Position numbers and translations under genes: made by a program
Assembly (NCBI GenBank): GCA_015956445.1
Contig: WIUZ02000012.1
Span: 930,001 to 994,000, forward strand
DNA length: 64,000 nt
Direction of reading: 5' to 3'
DNA from: Thelephora terrestris
Taxonomy: Eukaryota; Basidiomycota; Agaricomycetes; Thelephorales; Thelephoraceae
Shown here: positions 22,862 to 34,458 of the stretch, piece after piece
Layout of the letters: each line of letters starts with the position of its first letter
Numbering within the stretch: the stretch's first letter is position 1
Notes under the pieces: model-generated
What the model was told of the DNA's origin: nothing
Databases searched by the model: none
The model's input: only the letters and a program-made list of their open reading frames with translations

Positions 22862-25332
22862 ATGTCCCGCACACCCTACAACGGCGCCTCTCGAAAGCTC
22901 GTTCTCGCTTTCGATATCGGCACTACATACAGCGGAGCCGCGTATGCGTTCCTTGACCCGGGCGAAGTCCCGCAGATCAACATGGTCACAAAGTAAATAC
23001 TTCTTACATTATGGTGTCCAACAAACGTGACGAATTGGAGGTAGATACCTCGACAACCCAAATGCTGGGACAGCAAAGGTCCCTTCGATCTTGTATTATG
23101 ACCAAGACGGTAACTTTCGAGGAGTTGAGAACGGAACTGGGCTTCAGGAGGACGAAAGCCTTCTTCAGATGCGATGGTTCGTCACCTTAAAGTACTCCTC
23201 CCCCCCTGCTACTTACGATCACAGGTGGAAGCTCATGTTTGAACCCACGGGGCCGCCCGCAGCACTGAAGGGCCAGATGAGTAGAGAGATCCCGATAGGA
23301 AAAACCATCGTCGACGTTTTGTCCGATTTCATGCGCTACCTCTTCGATTCGACAAAGGCCCTCTTTATCTTTTCCGACCCAAACGGGGAACACCGCTGGA
23401 ATTTGGTGTCTGACCACATTGAGCTCGTGTTGACCCATCCAAACGGGTGGGGTGGTCCGGAACAAAGTCAGTTTCGGGCTGCCGCCGTCCTTGCAAACAT
23501 TGTTCCCGACACCCAAGATGGACATGCCAGAGTCCACTTCGTGACCGAAGGGGAGGCGAGTTTCAATTTCTGTGCCACCCACAATCAGGCAGGCGAAAGT
23601 CTCAAGGTTAGTATAACTGGCGTTATTGCCACTGGCTTGTATTGTCTGACATATCAGCAGCACGGTGACAAGGTTCTTATCGTTGACGCAGGGGGAGGAA
23701 CGATCGATATAAGCTCGTACGTGGTGACCGGTGATGCACCCCTCCAAGTCGAGGAGCTATTCAGGCCAGAATGTCAGTGCTCTCTCTTTGGTCACTTGTC
23801 CGATCGTTGAGACACTCCTGCAAGGCCTACTGCAGGGGGGAGAATTCGTTACAGCGAGAGCAAGGGAGATGGCCTCGGGTATGTTCTGCCACTTCTCTTC
23901 CGTTCCATTTCCCTTTCAACTACGATCAGAAAGATTGAGAAAGTCAAAGTTCAATACCCCCGAAGATATCGCTGCTTTTGCCCAAAAGTTTGACGAAGGA
24001 ACGAAAAGAGTGTTCTCCAATGACGAAGGACTACAGTACATCAAATTTGGCTCTCTGAGGGACAACGACCCCCAGCATGGGATCAAAGCAGGAAAGATGA
24101 CGCTCACTGGGTAAACAGCCAATTGCCCTCACCCCACACCAGAGCTTACGTCCTTGCCCGCGCGCAGGAAACAGGTTTCTGGGTTTTTTGAACCTTCCAT
24201 CCAGTCCACAGTGGAATTTGTCAAGGAGAACTTCACAGGAATCTTTTCTGTAAACTTGGTTTGTAGTCTTGAAATATCTTGAACTGCACGCGGGCTGAGC
24301 TCCACGCATAGCACGCTTTTCTCGTCGGCGGGTTCGCCTCGAGCCCGTGGCTGACTGATCAGCTCAACCGACGACTTTCCGACCTTGGATTGACGTTTTT
24401 CAAGCCAGACACAAACACGTGAGAGCAACTGCTTCCCTTCTCGAAACGTTGAAGTCTCATCGATGCATTTCCCAACCCCCAAACAGCAACAAAGCGGTCG
24501 CGGTTGGGGCTGTCTCGTCCTACATCGACCACTTTGTCAAGGGACGCATCTCGAAATTCGCATATGGAGTCTCGGGCTGGGTTGTCTACAACCCCTCCAA
24601 TCCAGAGCACGTCAACCGCGAGGATAAGGTATTCATAAACGCCGCAGGGAAAAAGTGTGTCCCTGGTTTCTTCTCGACCATGCTCTCTAAGGTTTGGCAT
24701 CCAAGTCGTCCCCGTTCAATTCACCTTCCTTACGGATGGATGGGACGGATATCTAGGGCACCAAGGTTCTCGAAAGTAGAGAAGCCAAGACCAGGAGGTG
24801 CGCGCGCCGTGTAGGGGCTCCGGTCAAGCAGGTATCGGCGCCAATCATCAGGTACGACGGGAACCAAAAGGAACCAGAGTGGATGGACACCGAGCGAAGT
24901 ACAACTTTTTTTTTGACTGTGGTTTAATCCCGCGTCCTGCGCTCACGATCCAAAAGATAGATTCAAGACCCTATGCCATGTAGTTGCTGATATATCTGCA
25001 GCCCGGAGTACGTGCACGGTTGGGAAGTCCGGGAAGCCTTGCTACTCCCAAGAGTACGACGTGGTCTTACTCGTGGGTCTCACGGAACTGAAGGCGGAGA
25101 TTCGCTGGCTCGACTCTACGACTGTGCGTATTCATAAGCAGTTCTGTTGAGCCTCGTTTTCTGATCGTTGCTGCCTCGCCACCAACGTAGGGGGAGGAGA
25201 AAAGGTGCTCCCCTCGTGTTTTCCGTGCCCGCGTTTTGCTCAGTACTGACTCAGGTTTGCTCGGATCACAGAAGCGGCGCAAGTATCGTGTACAAAGGCG
25301 CATCAGAGACTAGTTATACTGGTCCGGAGTAA
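22862..25332 (+). CDS. HSPA12-like Hsp70 family protein 2
   Basis: Close paralogue of the gene at 13956-16438, about 600 residues, all exons open. Landmarks: DIGTTYSGAAYAFLDPGEVP, PSILYYDQDGNFRG, THPNGWGGPEQ, VDAGGGTIDISSYVV, FLVGGFASSPWLTDQL, HFVKGRISKFAYG, VGLTELKAEIRWLD. Introns agree with gene 1 in position. The final exon ends SGASIVYKGASETSYTGPE and is reached only by splicing two short introns after WLDSTT; the matching endings in genes 1 and 3 (SDAVVVYKDE, SPANVIYEE) support this. Nucleotide-binding motifs are intact, the canonical substrate-binding domain is absent. It sits in tandem ahead of coiled-coil gene 2. Confidence 0.87.
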
Positions 25333-25941
25333 ATAACTCCCCGCCATGAGGATCTTGATTCGGGTTTGTGAGCTCTCCTGTATGTATTACAACATGAAAA
25401 TCATTCCGAGGGAGTCCCTGTGATTCAGACTGCGGCCATCAGCTTGCTGAGGGTCTACAGGTTCAAGCTGGGGATTGGCGCAGCAGAGTCTCATCGTCGA
25501 TTTTTGTGGAGACGTTCAACTCCGCCATCCTCCAATATCGCGGTTGTTCAAGAACGCATATCATAAGGTTTAAGCGTAGAATAGAGAGGCAAAATGAGCA
25601 AGGCGATTGGCTACCATCCGACGGATCTGATCTCAGGGACCGTCCCCGGATCAAGTAGAAACGCCACTCAAAGTCGTTCTGACGCGAGGACCAATTCCCT
25701 TGGAGGATTTGCGTAGAATAAACGCGTGAAAACGATGTGGGAGAGTCTCGAGGAGAGGAAATAAAACGGTGCTTTCGAGGGCGAACGGAGGCCCGCCACC
25801 GAGGGTATTGAAGGGCCAGCCACACTTTTATGTGGGCGCGAGCGAATTCAATTGAAGTTACACGTGGAACAGCGCGACTGTGGCGCCTCACGGAATCTCT
25901 TCTTCAACTTCAACCATCATCTCCCCCTTCCCTTCACAGAC
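25333..25941. promoter_or_regulatory. Spacer upstream of coiled-coil gene 2
   Basis: About 610 bp, promoter region of the coiled-coil gene. It carries CCAGCCACACTTT at 25816-25828, 114 bp before the ATG and in the same orientation as at the coiled-coil gene 1 promoter. No gene recognised within it. Confidence 0.5.
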
Positions 25942-27308
25942 ATGCCGTCCTGTGGCTTCCCAACCTTCAAGCTCTTCTCCAAACGTAAAAAGGAGCAGGC
26001 TCCTCACGAGCCCACTCCAACCGAGAAACGCGTGGAGGACGGCCCAACCGCGGCTGACACCATCAAGGCGTTAGAGCATGAGCTTGCCGAAGAGAAGGAC
26101 AAACTTGCGAGGCTCATGGCTGAAGCAAACACAAACGCTGAGGCGAGAAAGAAATTGGAGGACGACAATAGGGATGCCAAGGAACTCCTCAAAGCACGGG
26201 AGAGTGAAATAGGCCAAAAGGATGCAGACATCCAACGGCTCGAGGGGGAGAAAACCACGATGCGGCAAAAGGTTGGTGGGAATATTAGAAGGGGAATCGG
26301 TTGCAATCGCTGACGTATTTTTCCAAATTCCCCACAAAGCTCGCTCAGCTACAAGGAGCGGATGTACGCGTCCAAGAGTTATCCGTGCTGTTAGCGGAGA
26401 AGGAGAAGCTCCTCGGCGAGAGGACAACGGAACTGAAGGCGGCACAAGCGTTCCTCACAAAGGTCGACGCCGTTTCAGAAGCGGAGGTAGTGGGGATGGT
26501 CGACAACATAAACACCCTCATCTGTTCCGCTTCCGGCGCCCTTTCGGACACATGGGATCAACGAGAACCTATACCGGGGACGCTTGTCGAAGATTCCGAC
26601 ATGGAGCAAATCCGTCAGGATTTCGGTGACTTGATGGCCAAACAGATCGCAGCGAGAGACTCCGTCACCGTCAACCTCGCGATCCAGATGTACCTTGGCC
26701 ACTTTATCGAACGAACAACTTCCGGTTGGGGAAGTGGACATGCGGCAGGGATCCTTGCCAAGATATACGAGATGATCTCTGGCAAAGGCAAGTTGGACGC
26801 GTGTTTTTGACTGCGAGGCTTACAATTCACCTTCACAGAGAGTCAGATGGTCGCATCTAGGTGGAGGACATTAACAAAGTGTTACATACCTCGACAGGAA
26901 CCGCCTTCGAGCGAGGGGATCATTAACGGTCTCGCCCGGATACTATTAGTCACCGAGTCCTTCTTAGATCTCGCAGAAGCAGCGGAATCCGTACGGGAAA
27001 GCGCAGGAAGTGAGATACAGGCGATCATTGACGCAACCGTTCAACTAGACAATACCATCAAGACCAAGATTGCCTCGAGCGACATGTCTGTCTACATCGT
27101 TCCGCCTGGAACTGATTTCTCAGAAGAAACCATGGAGAACGAATTTGGAAAGGATGGGTCGAACGGGGGAGGAGAGCCTGCGATAGTGGCGGGAACGATG
27201 GAAATCGGTCTCCTTCAGAAGTCAGGGAACACGCAGAAAGTGCTTCGGAATCCCAAAGTGATTCTGGGGTGGGATCTTGTACAACCCGAAGGCGAAAACA
27301 GGGAGTAG
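25942..27308 (+). CDS. Coiled-coil protein of unknown family, member 2
   Basis: Three exons. Start MPSCGFPTFKLFSKRKKEQA. A charged coiled coil spans residues about 35-170 (DTIKALEHELAEEKDKLARL, ARKKLEDDNRDAKELLKARE, VQELSVLLAEKEKLLGERTT). The helical domain begins EAEVVGMVDNINTLICSASG. The tail has AGTMEIGLLQKSG and VLRNPKVILGWDL. The second intron, 26788-26838 (51 nt), starts GCAAGT: only this GC-AG splice joins SGK to ESQMVASRWRTL, which aligns with the intron-following segments of the other two members (EARVISVRWESL, EEQAVAGHWRAQ). Its 3' end is only 52 bp from that of convergent Hsp70-like gene 3. No known domain or function. Confidence 0.82.
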
Positions 27309-27360
27309 CGAGCATCTTATAGCCTCTTGCACCACACGCATTCTTCGCATACCCACTTAA

Positions 27361-29711
27361 TCACTCTTCGTAAATAACATTTGCCGGGCTCCTAAGAGTA
27401 AAACGTTAGTGAATGCAGCCGAAAACAAGGGGGAATTATACCTTCTCTCCTCATTCTACACACGAGGGTATCGATAAGCCAGAATATCACACTAGGGCGA
27501 ATAGTTTGTACGTACCCCTTCGAACCACTTCACCTCGGCCTTCATTTCCGTCATCCCAAACGAAAGAACAACCCAAAATTTCTGCCTATAGAACGGACGC
27601 GCGCTCTCCGCTTGTGTAAAATGGATCGCTGATCGTTTCAAGGGAAAGACCGGGACATTTGATACATCAGCTCTAACGGCGCACAGTGTTCTGTACTTAT
27701 CTTTACACCCTATCAGTTGCGGAACCAAGTTAGTCAAGTAAAAGACCCTACCCGGTTCAGTGTCCATCCATTGAGGATTGGCCAAATCTCCGACATAGCA
27801 GATAACCTCGCACGAGGCGGTCTTGGTTTCCTCTTTGCGATTACATTCGTGCACGAACACCCAGGAAAACTCGCGATCACGCGAGACTCTCGTTCCCTAC
27901 ACCCACCAGCTGTCAGTATATCTGGGAGCACCAGTCAAAATCCCTCTCACCTTCTTGAGAATCGCTTGGTATCCGTTTGGCAAAAACACCTTCCCGGAGG
28001 GGTTAACGAAAGCGCTCCTCCGCCTTCGCTGGTGCTCTGGATCGTTCTGTTCGAACTCGCGGGTACACTTTACACCATACGTAAACCTTGCGACGCGATA
28101 AATGACGTGGTTGTTCAGGTAGCAGGAAATTGAGCCCTCTGATACTGCGTGTCCACTTGGATCTATTAGCATACGGAACGGATGTAGGGGATCAAGTGAA
28201 CTCACAGGAGATGTTCCGGTCTGAAAACCCGAATGTGCATGAACCGGAGGCGAGAGACGAGCTTTTCGCAAAGACGAGATCCCAAAGAGAGGCCTCCAAG
28301 AAAGAACGCCGTCTGCGGGTATAGTTCAGTCCCCGCCGACGAACATGAAAAGAAGATCGCCCACCCTGAGCTTGGAAACGTTTCCCTTCCTCTGAACGTT
28401 TATCGCCTGGACTACAGCTGAAACACAAGAATCAAACATCTTGACGACTTCCGGGCTTTGAGAAGAGATTAATAACCTTGCAATAGTAAAGTGGATCTGA
28501 GGACGTACTGCACTTCCTCTATTCTCTGGTCCACAGGGGAAGACGTAAACTGTTCAAAGGACTCGTACATATGCAGTGCTTCGCGCTTGTCAGTGACTCC
28601 TGAGTAAGCGTCAGGGGATATCAGTGGATAGGAGGAAGTTGATTACGATCGAGCATTGCCCGCAATTCAACGGCAAGCACATGAGAGCCAAGCATCAAGC
28701 CTGATCATTCGAAGGAGTATTCAGCTAACCGAAGACTGAAAATCTGGGCATTACCCACTTTCGGGTACGCTCATCTCCTCCATGACGACGGGTGACCATT
28801 GAATAATATTATAGGAACCAATGTCGATAGTGCCTCCGCCGGCGTCGAAGACAAGAACTCCGTCTCCCTTCGGCTGATGAAATTTTGAACGTTCGGTGGA
28901 CGGGGGGAGTGTGGTTACTTATAGAAACTCACGTCGCTATCCAAGCCCAATTCATGTCTGTGACGCATGATGTAATGCAGATTCGCTTCTCCCTCGCTGA
29001 CAAATGCCAACCTGCCCATGTGGGAGTTAGGGAGTATCCCGCTTTGTGCCATACACCCTCGTAACATGTCGTGTTGTTTCCCGCCCCAAGTGGCTGGATG
29101 GCTGAGAATGAACTGCGCGTCGCCGTGTAAGGATTTCCAGAGAAACACGCCATCCGGATGAGCGTCCTCGATAAAGTCTCTGCTGCATTCATAAAGGTAC
29201 TGGAGGTAATCTGAGAGCACGTCTTCTTTCGTCTTGTTTGCGGGGAGGGGGGAATGATGAGAGAGCTTAGCCGCCTTCTTATGTCCGAAAAGCAGCTTAA
29301 ACCTGTCAAAACGTAAGGAAGGGGCAAATAGGGGGCGAGAAGGCCGAAGTCGCAAGCTCACCATGCAACTTTGATCCATCCTTCGTCTGCTGCTTCGGAA
29401 TTAATCTCAGGATCTAATATCTCTGCTCCAATTGCCCACAGCTTTCCAGCATGATCGTAGTAGATCACCGAAGGGACCTTTTCTATGCGATCTGCATGGT
29501 GTTGACGAGGAAACCTGGGAACGGTCGATCAGAGTCATGAAACCGGCCAGCGTCGTGGGTGATGATCACACCTATCCACATTCCTGATCACAGGGACTTC
29601 GCCAGGGTTGAGGATGCAATAGGAGATGGAACTGAACGATGTGCCGATATCAAACGCCAGGCACAGTCTAGTGGACTTTCCGTTGTAAGGCTGTTGCTCG
29701 AACGCTTGCAT
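27361..29711 (-). CDS. HSPA12-like Hsp70 family protein 3 (divergent)
   Basis: Third member of the family, more distant from the other two. Start MQAFEQQPYNGKSTRLCLAF gives DIGTSFSS; then PSVIYYDHAGKLWA, FILSHPATWGGKQHD, FVSEGEANLHYI, phosphate-2 FDAGGGTIDIGSYN, and a weakened adenosine motif FFLGGLSLGSRL in place of FLVGGFASSPWL. SEGSISCYLNNHVIYRVARF and FGMTEMKAEVKWFEG match the C-terminal landmarks. About fourteen exons; the last, ending SPANVIYEE at 27361, is inferred from the shared splice pattern. Every apparent stop is removed by a GT-AG intron of 45-65 nt, so the gene looks functional. It converges on coiled-coil gene 2 with a 52-bp gap, so the 3' UTRs must overlap. Confidence 0.83.
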
Positions 29712-30409
29712 TAGGGTGGGTGATATGTTGCGTTTTGGAGGTGAGAAAGGGACATAGGTCGTTCAATCCGGATGGGCAGAACCGAGCGACACGCTGCAAA
29801 CACGATGGGTCTCATTTCCGATGACCCGATGACGCTTGGTGGCCCAAAACTGAATAGGGTGAGCAAGATGCCGCATCTAACAGAGATCGTCACCGTAGGT
29901 TCAGTATAGCTAGTCGAGTCCCAGAGTTGGGAACCCTTCGATGATCGGATGGATTTACATTCTCCATCTCTTTCCCCTTGACGAAGGAGGTCGTCGGCGC
30001 GGTTGTGGCAGAGAGGCGCTTCGTGGCGAAATCCTTTTTCGTTTGCCAAGATTCTGGAGCAACCATGTCGGGTTAGACCTCCGAATATTTGAATTATCGT
30101 CTGCGCCCAGACACCCATCAGTTGCCAATACATCGCCCGTCTGATGTGAAAGCAGCCGAGCATGTAACTCACACTTCCCTCATAAGCACCGAGTGCAACG
30201 CTTGGCCGAATTTTCAGCGCCCCCGTTGCAGATCGCGTCCTGTTCTCTCAAACGACTTTTTCCCCAAGGGCGCATCCCGCATTCGTTGGCTCCCTGAGTC
30301 TTCCATTGCACTCGGCCATCTACAGCCATTCTCTTCCAGCTCCTGTCCCTCACCTGAAAGCACGCTCTTTGCCGCTAATTTTATTGAATAACCCGCCCGA
30401 GTTCTCAAC
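29712..30409. promoter_or_regulatory. Divergent spacer, Hsp70-like 3 / DUF1996
   Basis: About 700 bp containing both promoters. The GCCACACTT motif shared by the other Hsp70-like promoters was not found here. No coding sequence recognised. Confidence 0.45.
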
Positions 30410-31812
30410 ATGAAATCATTCCTTTCTATTTTGTGCGTTCTGGCAGCCACCGTTTCAACAGAGGCATTTTGGGTCATGACCATGAGTGAGTTCCCCCTTC
30501 GACTTCCCGCGATACGCCCATCCAGGGAGGCGGGGAATCCGCCTTTGTCTTGTACCCCGACTCACGGTGTTACCAGAAAACGTTCTCGTCACCGAGCGCG
30601 TCGACCCCATTAGCTCGCCCGGTGTGATTGCTCCCCACGTTCACACAGGTATGTACCGCGTAATCGCTGCAAGTCGTCTTTACTAGCAGCGGGTTCAGCC
30701 TGACCTTCGATCCCAGTCACCGGCGGCAGCAACTTTGGCCCTCATGCCACCTCGGATGATCTCCGTGCCAGCAAATGCACTTCAGGACCAATCGTCGAGG
30801 ACAAGTCTAATTACTGGACACCGACCTTATACTTCCGCTGGGCCAACGGAGGTTTCACAAGCGTCGACGGAACCGTTTCCGTCAAATACCTTTTCAACCC
30901 TGGCGAAGCCACCCCGTTCCCCGATGACTTCAAAATGCTTGCTGGTAGCCCGGCTTCGCGATCCAAGAACGAATCTGACCCTATCTCGGACGAAAATTTC
31001 CTATGCCTTAGTCCTTTGGCCCAGGCCTCACGTCACGATGCTCTCCCCGCTCTCCCGTGTACGGGTGGACTCCGTTCCCAAGTCGTACGTCCCCTTTGTC
31101 ATATTCACTTTCGGTAACCAACTCACGCCCGATAGACGTTCCCAAGCTGCTGGGATGGAAAGGTGGTATCCTTGTGACGATCTTTGAAATGCGTTGACTT
31201 ATCGAACTTCTCGTAGAATCTTGATTCCCGTGACCATAAATCTCACGTCGCCTTCGCAACTGGTGGGAAGTGCACAGATCCTGCGTACCCCGTCACCCTT
31301 CCCCAAATCCAAGTCGAGGTTCACTGGGATACCTCTGGGTTCTACTCGCTCGCAAGGCAAGCCCTGAACCCCAAGCAGCCTTTTGTATTCTCCAACGGTG
31401 ACGCTACCGGATACGGATTCTACGCCACATTCCTGAACGGTTGGGAAACCAAAGTCCTCAAGCAAGCCGTCGACGAGTGCACTTGCGGAATGTATGGGGA
31501 CATCAAATGCTGTGCGGATGCTGGCATATTCACTGTCGACACGACTTCCCAATGTCACATCACTCCGCATGTAAAGGAACAGGGTAAGTTTCATCTTCTA
31601 CCTGGTGCTCGGCGCCTGGCCCCTCTTACCATCCTCGTTTCATAGTGCAAGGCACTCTCCGTCACTTGCCGGGCAGCGACCTTGGCTTGGAATCGGGACC
31701 CCAGAGGCATTTCGTCACCCCCCCTGTTCTGACGACAGACGTGATCGTCTGGACCCAACCGGTCATTCAAAAACGCCCCAACTGGCACAGGATGATGCGT
31801 CGACGTGGTTGA
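30410..31812 (+). CDS. Secreted DUF1996 protein
   Basis: Predicted extracellular protein. Start MKSFLSILCVLAATVSTEAF is a typical signal peptide. Then HVHTVTGGSNFGPHAT (the conserved N-terminal HxHxVxGGSNF of DUF1996), KSNYWTPTLYFRWANGG, FKMLAGSPASRSKN, TFPSCWDGKNLDSRDHKSHV and VTLPQIQVEVHWDTSGF. A Cys-rich tail follows (ECTCGMYGDIKCCADAG, then CHITPHVKEQ) and a basic C-terminus. Six exons with introns of about 50-60 nt. The family is widespread and secreted in fungi; its biochemical role is not established. One Trp-rich and several Cys positions suggest an ordered disulfide-stabilised fold. The extended basic tail (KRPNWHRMMRRRG) is unusual. Confidence 0.88.
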
Positions 31813-32059
31813 ACGAAATACTCAATACCCCTGATATCATAATTTTGCTCTCTTTCCTGTGCTGTGTTTTGATTCGGTTTCTTGTTTGTACCTTCTCTTG
31901 TTCCTCCCATTCACTCAGCTTGTTGTCTTACCAACTCAACTTGGTGCTCGATGCACGCAACCCTCGTGTAGATCGCGTCGATATTATCTATCCTTGTACC
32001 GTTTACCATATATACCACGCTTGCGTGTCCTTCCGCATGCTTAAGTGCCAGTTTTGAAT

Positions 32060-33003
32060 CTAAGAATCGTCCATTCGTTCAGAGTACACAGGGTCTTTCT
32101 CTCCTACAGCCTTTGGGGCCACGCTCATAGCCGCAACCAACGTCCTCGTCCTGTCCTTGATCGCAGCCTTCATTTCCCTATGCAACACGTGGCCTGCACT
32201 GGTCGCCAACTGAAAAATCTCCTCAAACCTATCCACGTGTAACCTTGTCTCCATTGTGAGGAGAGTAATGTTCCCTGTCCTGGGCATCATTGCCACCGTG
32301 AGGTGAGGGATGTCGTTTTCTTCTAGAGTCGTCAGGTCGAGGAGGGGTGAGGCAGACTGCACGCCCCCAGTGACTGCACAGACGAAGTCCAAAAGGGGTA
32401 TTCCGGCAGCGGCGAGTGCCAGAGTGGTGGCGTTGATGCATGCCTGCAAGACGCCCCCATCTTGCTGCAGAACGTTAATGTAGATATCGACCTGGGAGCG
32501 GGGGTATAAGCTTGTTTGAATGGCGGGCTCAAAAGTTGCCTTGATGGTCGATGCGAAATCCAAAACGCGTCTGGGGTAGGCGAAGCGCCGCGATACGACC
32601 AAAAAAAAATTAATCCAGGCGTAGTCCAGAAAGATAATTCCCATAACTCACTTGTCGTTTCGGGAACGTTTTCGCCTTTCACCCATGCTGAAGGGCGCGA
32701 TCGTGACTTCAACGTTGATATTTGCCCTGTCGTGAAGAGTTTGGGACCGCATCTTGGCTTCTCGAGGCCCAAAAACCGATGCGGAGACCTGAGTCAAACC
32801 ATGCGAAAGTACGACAGAACCATCCGCTGAGCCCTGCTGAGAGAGATCGATGATAATGTCCCTCAGCTCGTATTGTTTCCGTCCATCAGACCGGAAGCCA
32901 CCGTCGTTCAGGATCTCCACCCTCGATGCCTATTCACAGCAAGAAAAAGTTGGCTTCTCAGAACGGGAGTGAATGATGTGTCAACTTTCTGTGTTCGTAC
33001 CAT
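32060..33003 (-). CDS. RRP41: Exosome complex core subunit RRP41 (RNase PH fold)
   Basis: Ring subunit of the RNA exosome, involved in 3'-5' RNA processing and decay in nucleus and cytoplasm. The body reads VEILNDGGFRSDGRKQYELR, then GLTQVSASVFGPREAKM, FSMGERRKRSR, LYPRSQVDIYINVLQQDGG, VLQACINATTLALAAAGIPL. The start codon appears to be alone in exon 1 (33003-33001): ATG is followed at once by a GT donor, and a 71-nt intron (33000-32930) leads to GCATCGAGGGTG, giving MASRVEILNDGG. If this intron is not used, the ATG at 32920 would give a slightly shorter protein. A second intron of about 80 nt splits RNDK|RVLDF. The start is 114 bp from a divergent unknown gene. Confidence 0.93.
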
Positions 33004-33117
33004 GACACGAGGGGTGTGGTCACTGACAGGAAAGTTCAATCGGTTTTTGATGATCGGGCGGCGCGTTCCAGGTCGTCCTCGACGCGTCCACCCAACCCCC
33101 ACGCACCCCTCTCCTCG

Positions 33118-34100
33118 ATGCGTGCCCCCAAAAGTACCGAGGAATTTATGCAAGTCGTTCGGACGGCAGACTTGGCCGATTTGAAATCCCAGAGGGAGAT
33201 ATTCAGCACGTAGTCCCAGCCTCTCCCCTTCTCATCGACAGTGGACTTACAGGAGGAAGTCAACACAGGTTATTGGGATAAGCATTTCGACAAATCTCAA
33301 CCCGCGGTGGTCGATATGCTATGCTACGCGGTTAATGGTATCCTATGTCCCACTTTTATCATCGAGCAGACAGAAGACCTGCTCGACCTTCTTGCACAGC
33401 TGGAGGCCGTCAGGCGTCACGTTGTGAATACCTGCCACCATGTCCTCCGGCTGAACAAGAGCTACAAGAATGATGCGCGCGCCAGGAAAGTCGACGGGTT
33501 TGCTCTTCTGCCTGACGATGAGGAACGAACCCTTGAATCCGTTTCTTCGTGGGCACGCCAACAAGAAGCGAGGAAAACGTATGTGTCCCTTGTTACGTGG
33601 TCTTGTCTGAACGTAGGTTTGGCTCCCTATGCTTGTTCGGGTGTGCCCTGACCCTAACCAACAGTACGTTCAAGATCTCCTTGCAAAAGGGAGACTCAGT
33701 GACGCGGAAAAGATGCTCTCGGATTGGTACGGCGACGATCCTCGCGGGTCCCTTCCACCAAGACCATTTTACGTCGACTGGGATGAAAAGGATAGGAGGG
33801 TCGTCGCAGATCGGAGGGAAGACGTCGCTCTGCTAATTTCCGACGCACGAGCTTGGGAAAAGAGGCATGGGTAAGCCTGGCTGGTCTCCCCCAAATACGC
33901 CGAACGCTGACTCAGGTCGTAGCCGTATGGAATACACGCAATACGTTGGACACCTGAGGAAAGATCTTGGCATCGACGTTTCTCACTTCCACAAGAATAT
34001 TGGCGCGATGGCCGACGGCTACTTAAAGGGTGTTGCGGACGCAGATTCTCGGCTACGTGCCGTCCTGAATTTGACGTTTGGAGCTTCAGGATCTGGCTAG
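33118..34100 (+). CDS. Unknown protein, four exons
   Basis: No family recognised. The proposed start MRAPKSTEEFMQ is followed by an intron (GTCGTT...CACGTAG) that removes an in-frame stop and continues SQPLPFSSTVDLQEEVNTGY. The middle reads KSQPAVVDMLCYAVNGILCP, LLDLLAQLEAVRRHVVNTCH, GFALLPDDEERTLESVSSWA. A 52-nt intron starting GTAGGT joins WSCLN to YVQDLLAKGRLSDAEKM, and a third joins RHG to RMEYTQYVGHLRKDLG; the protein ends TFGASGSG. It is mostly alpha-helical by composition with no signal peptide or membrane span. Divergent from RRP41 with a 114-bp spacer. The 5' end is the weakest part of the model; a start upstream of 33118 cannot be excluded. Confidence 0.65.
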
Positions 34101-34363
34101 GTTGCGGATCTCATCTCACTTCCAACAAGCACAGGGTTCCGCCGGCTTGCTTACAGTGTTTACGGTCCGATGCACACTAACGACTTCCAGTCCCTCCGCA
34201 AATGAAGTCTCGGGAATTATACGAAGTACTATTACCTTTCACCTCGGCATTCCATTCCAATGCAAAAAGTGATCAGCGAGTACTAGGGGTGTCTGATCTG
34301 AGTGGTTGTTCGTGAACTATCGTGCAAAACGGGATAAACCCGCGATTGAAAAAGAAACCAACA

Positions 34364-34458
34364 TGACAGAAGTGGGGTTCGAACCCACGCCCTTTCGGAC
34401 TAGATAGGTTGCCATGACATCCTGATTCTAGCGCCTTAGACCACTCGGCCATTCTGCC
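34364..34458 (-). tRNA. tRNA-Leu (anticodon CAG) with intron
   Basis: Reading the minus strand: acceptor GGCAGAA pairs with TTCTGTC, D-arm GGCCGAGTGGTCTAAGGC, anticodon stem CTAGA/TCTAG, T-arm GTGGG TTCGAAC CCCAC. Between the anticodon stem halves are 22 nt, i.e. a 7-nt loop containing CAG plus an intron of about 15 nt at the standard eukaryotic position after base 37. A short variable arm (TCC GAAA GGG) fits leucine. Decodes CUG. CCA is not encoded, as expected. Confidence 0.92.
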
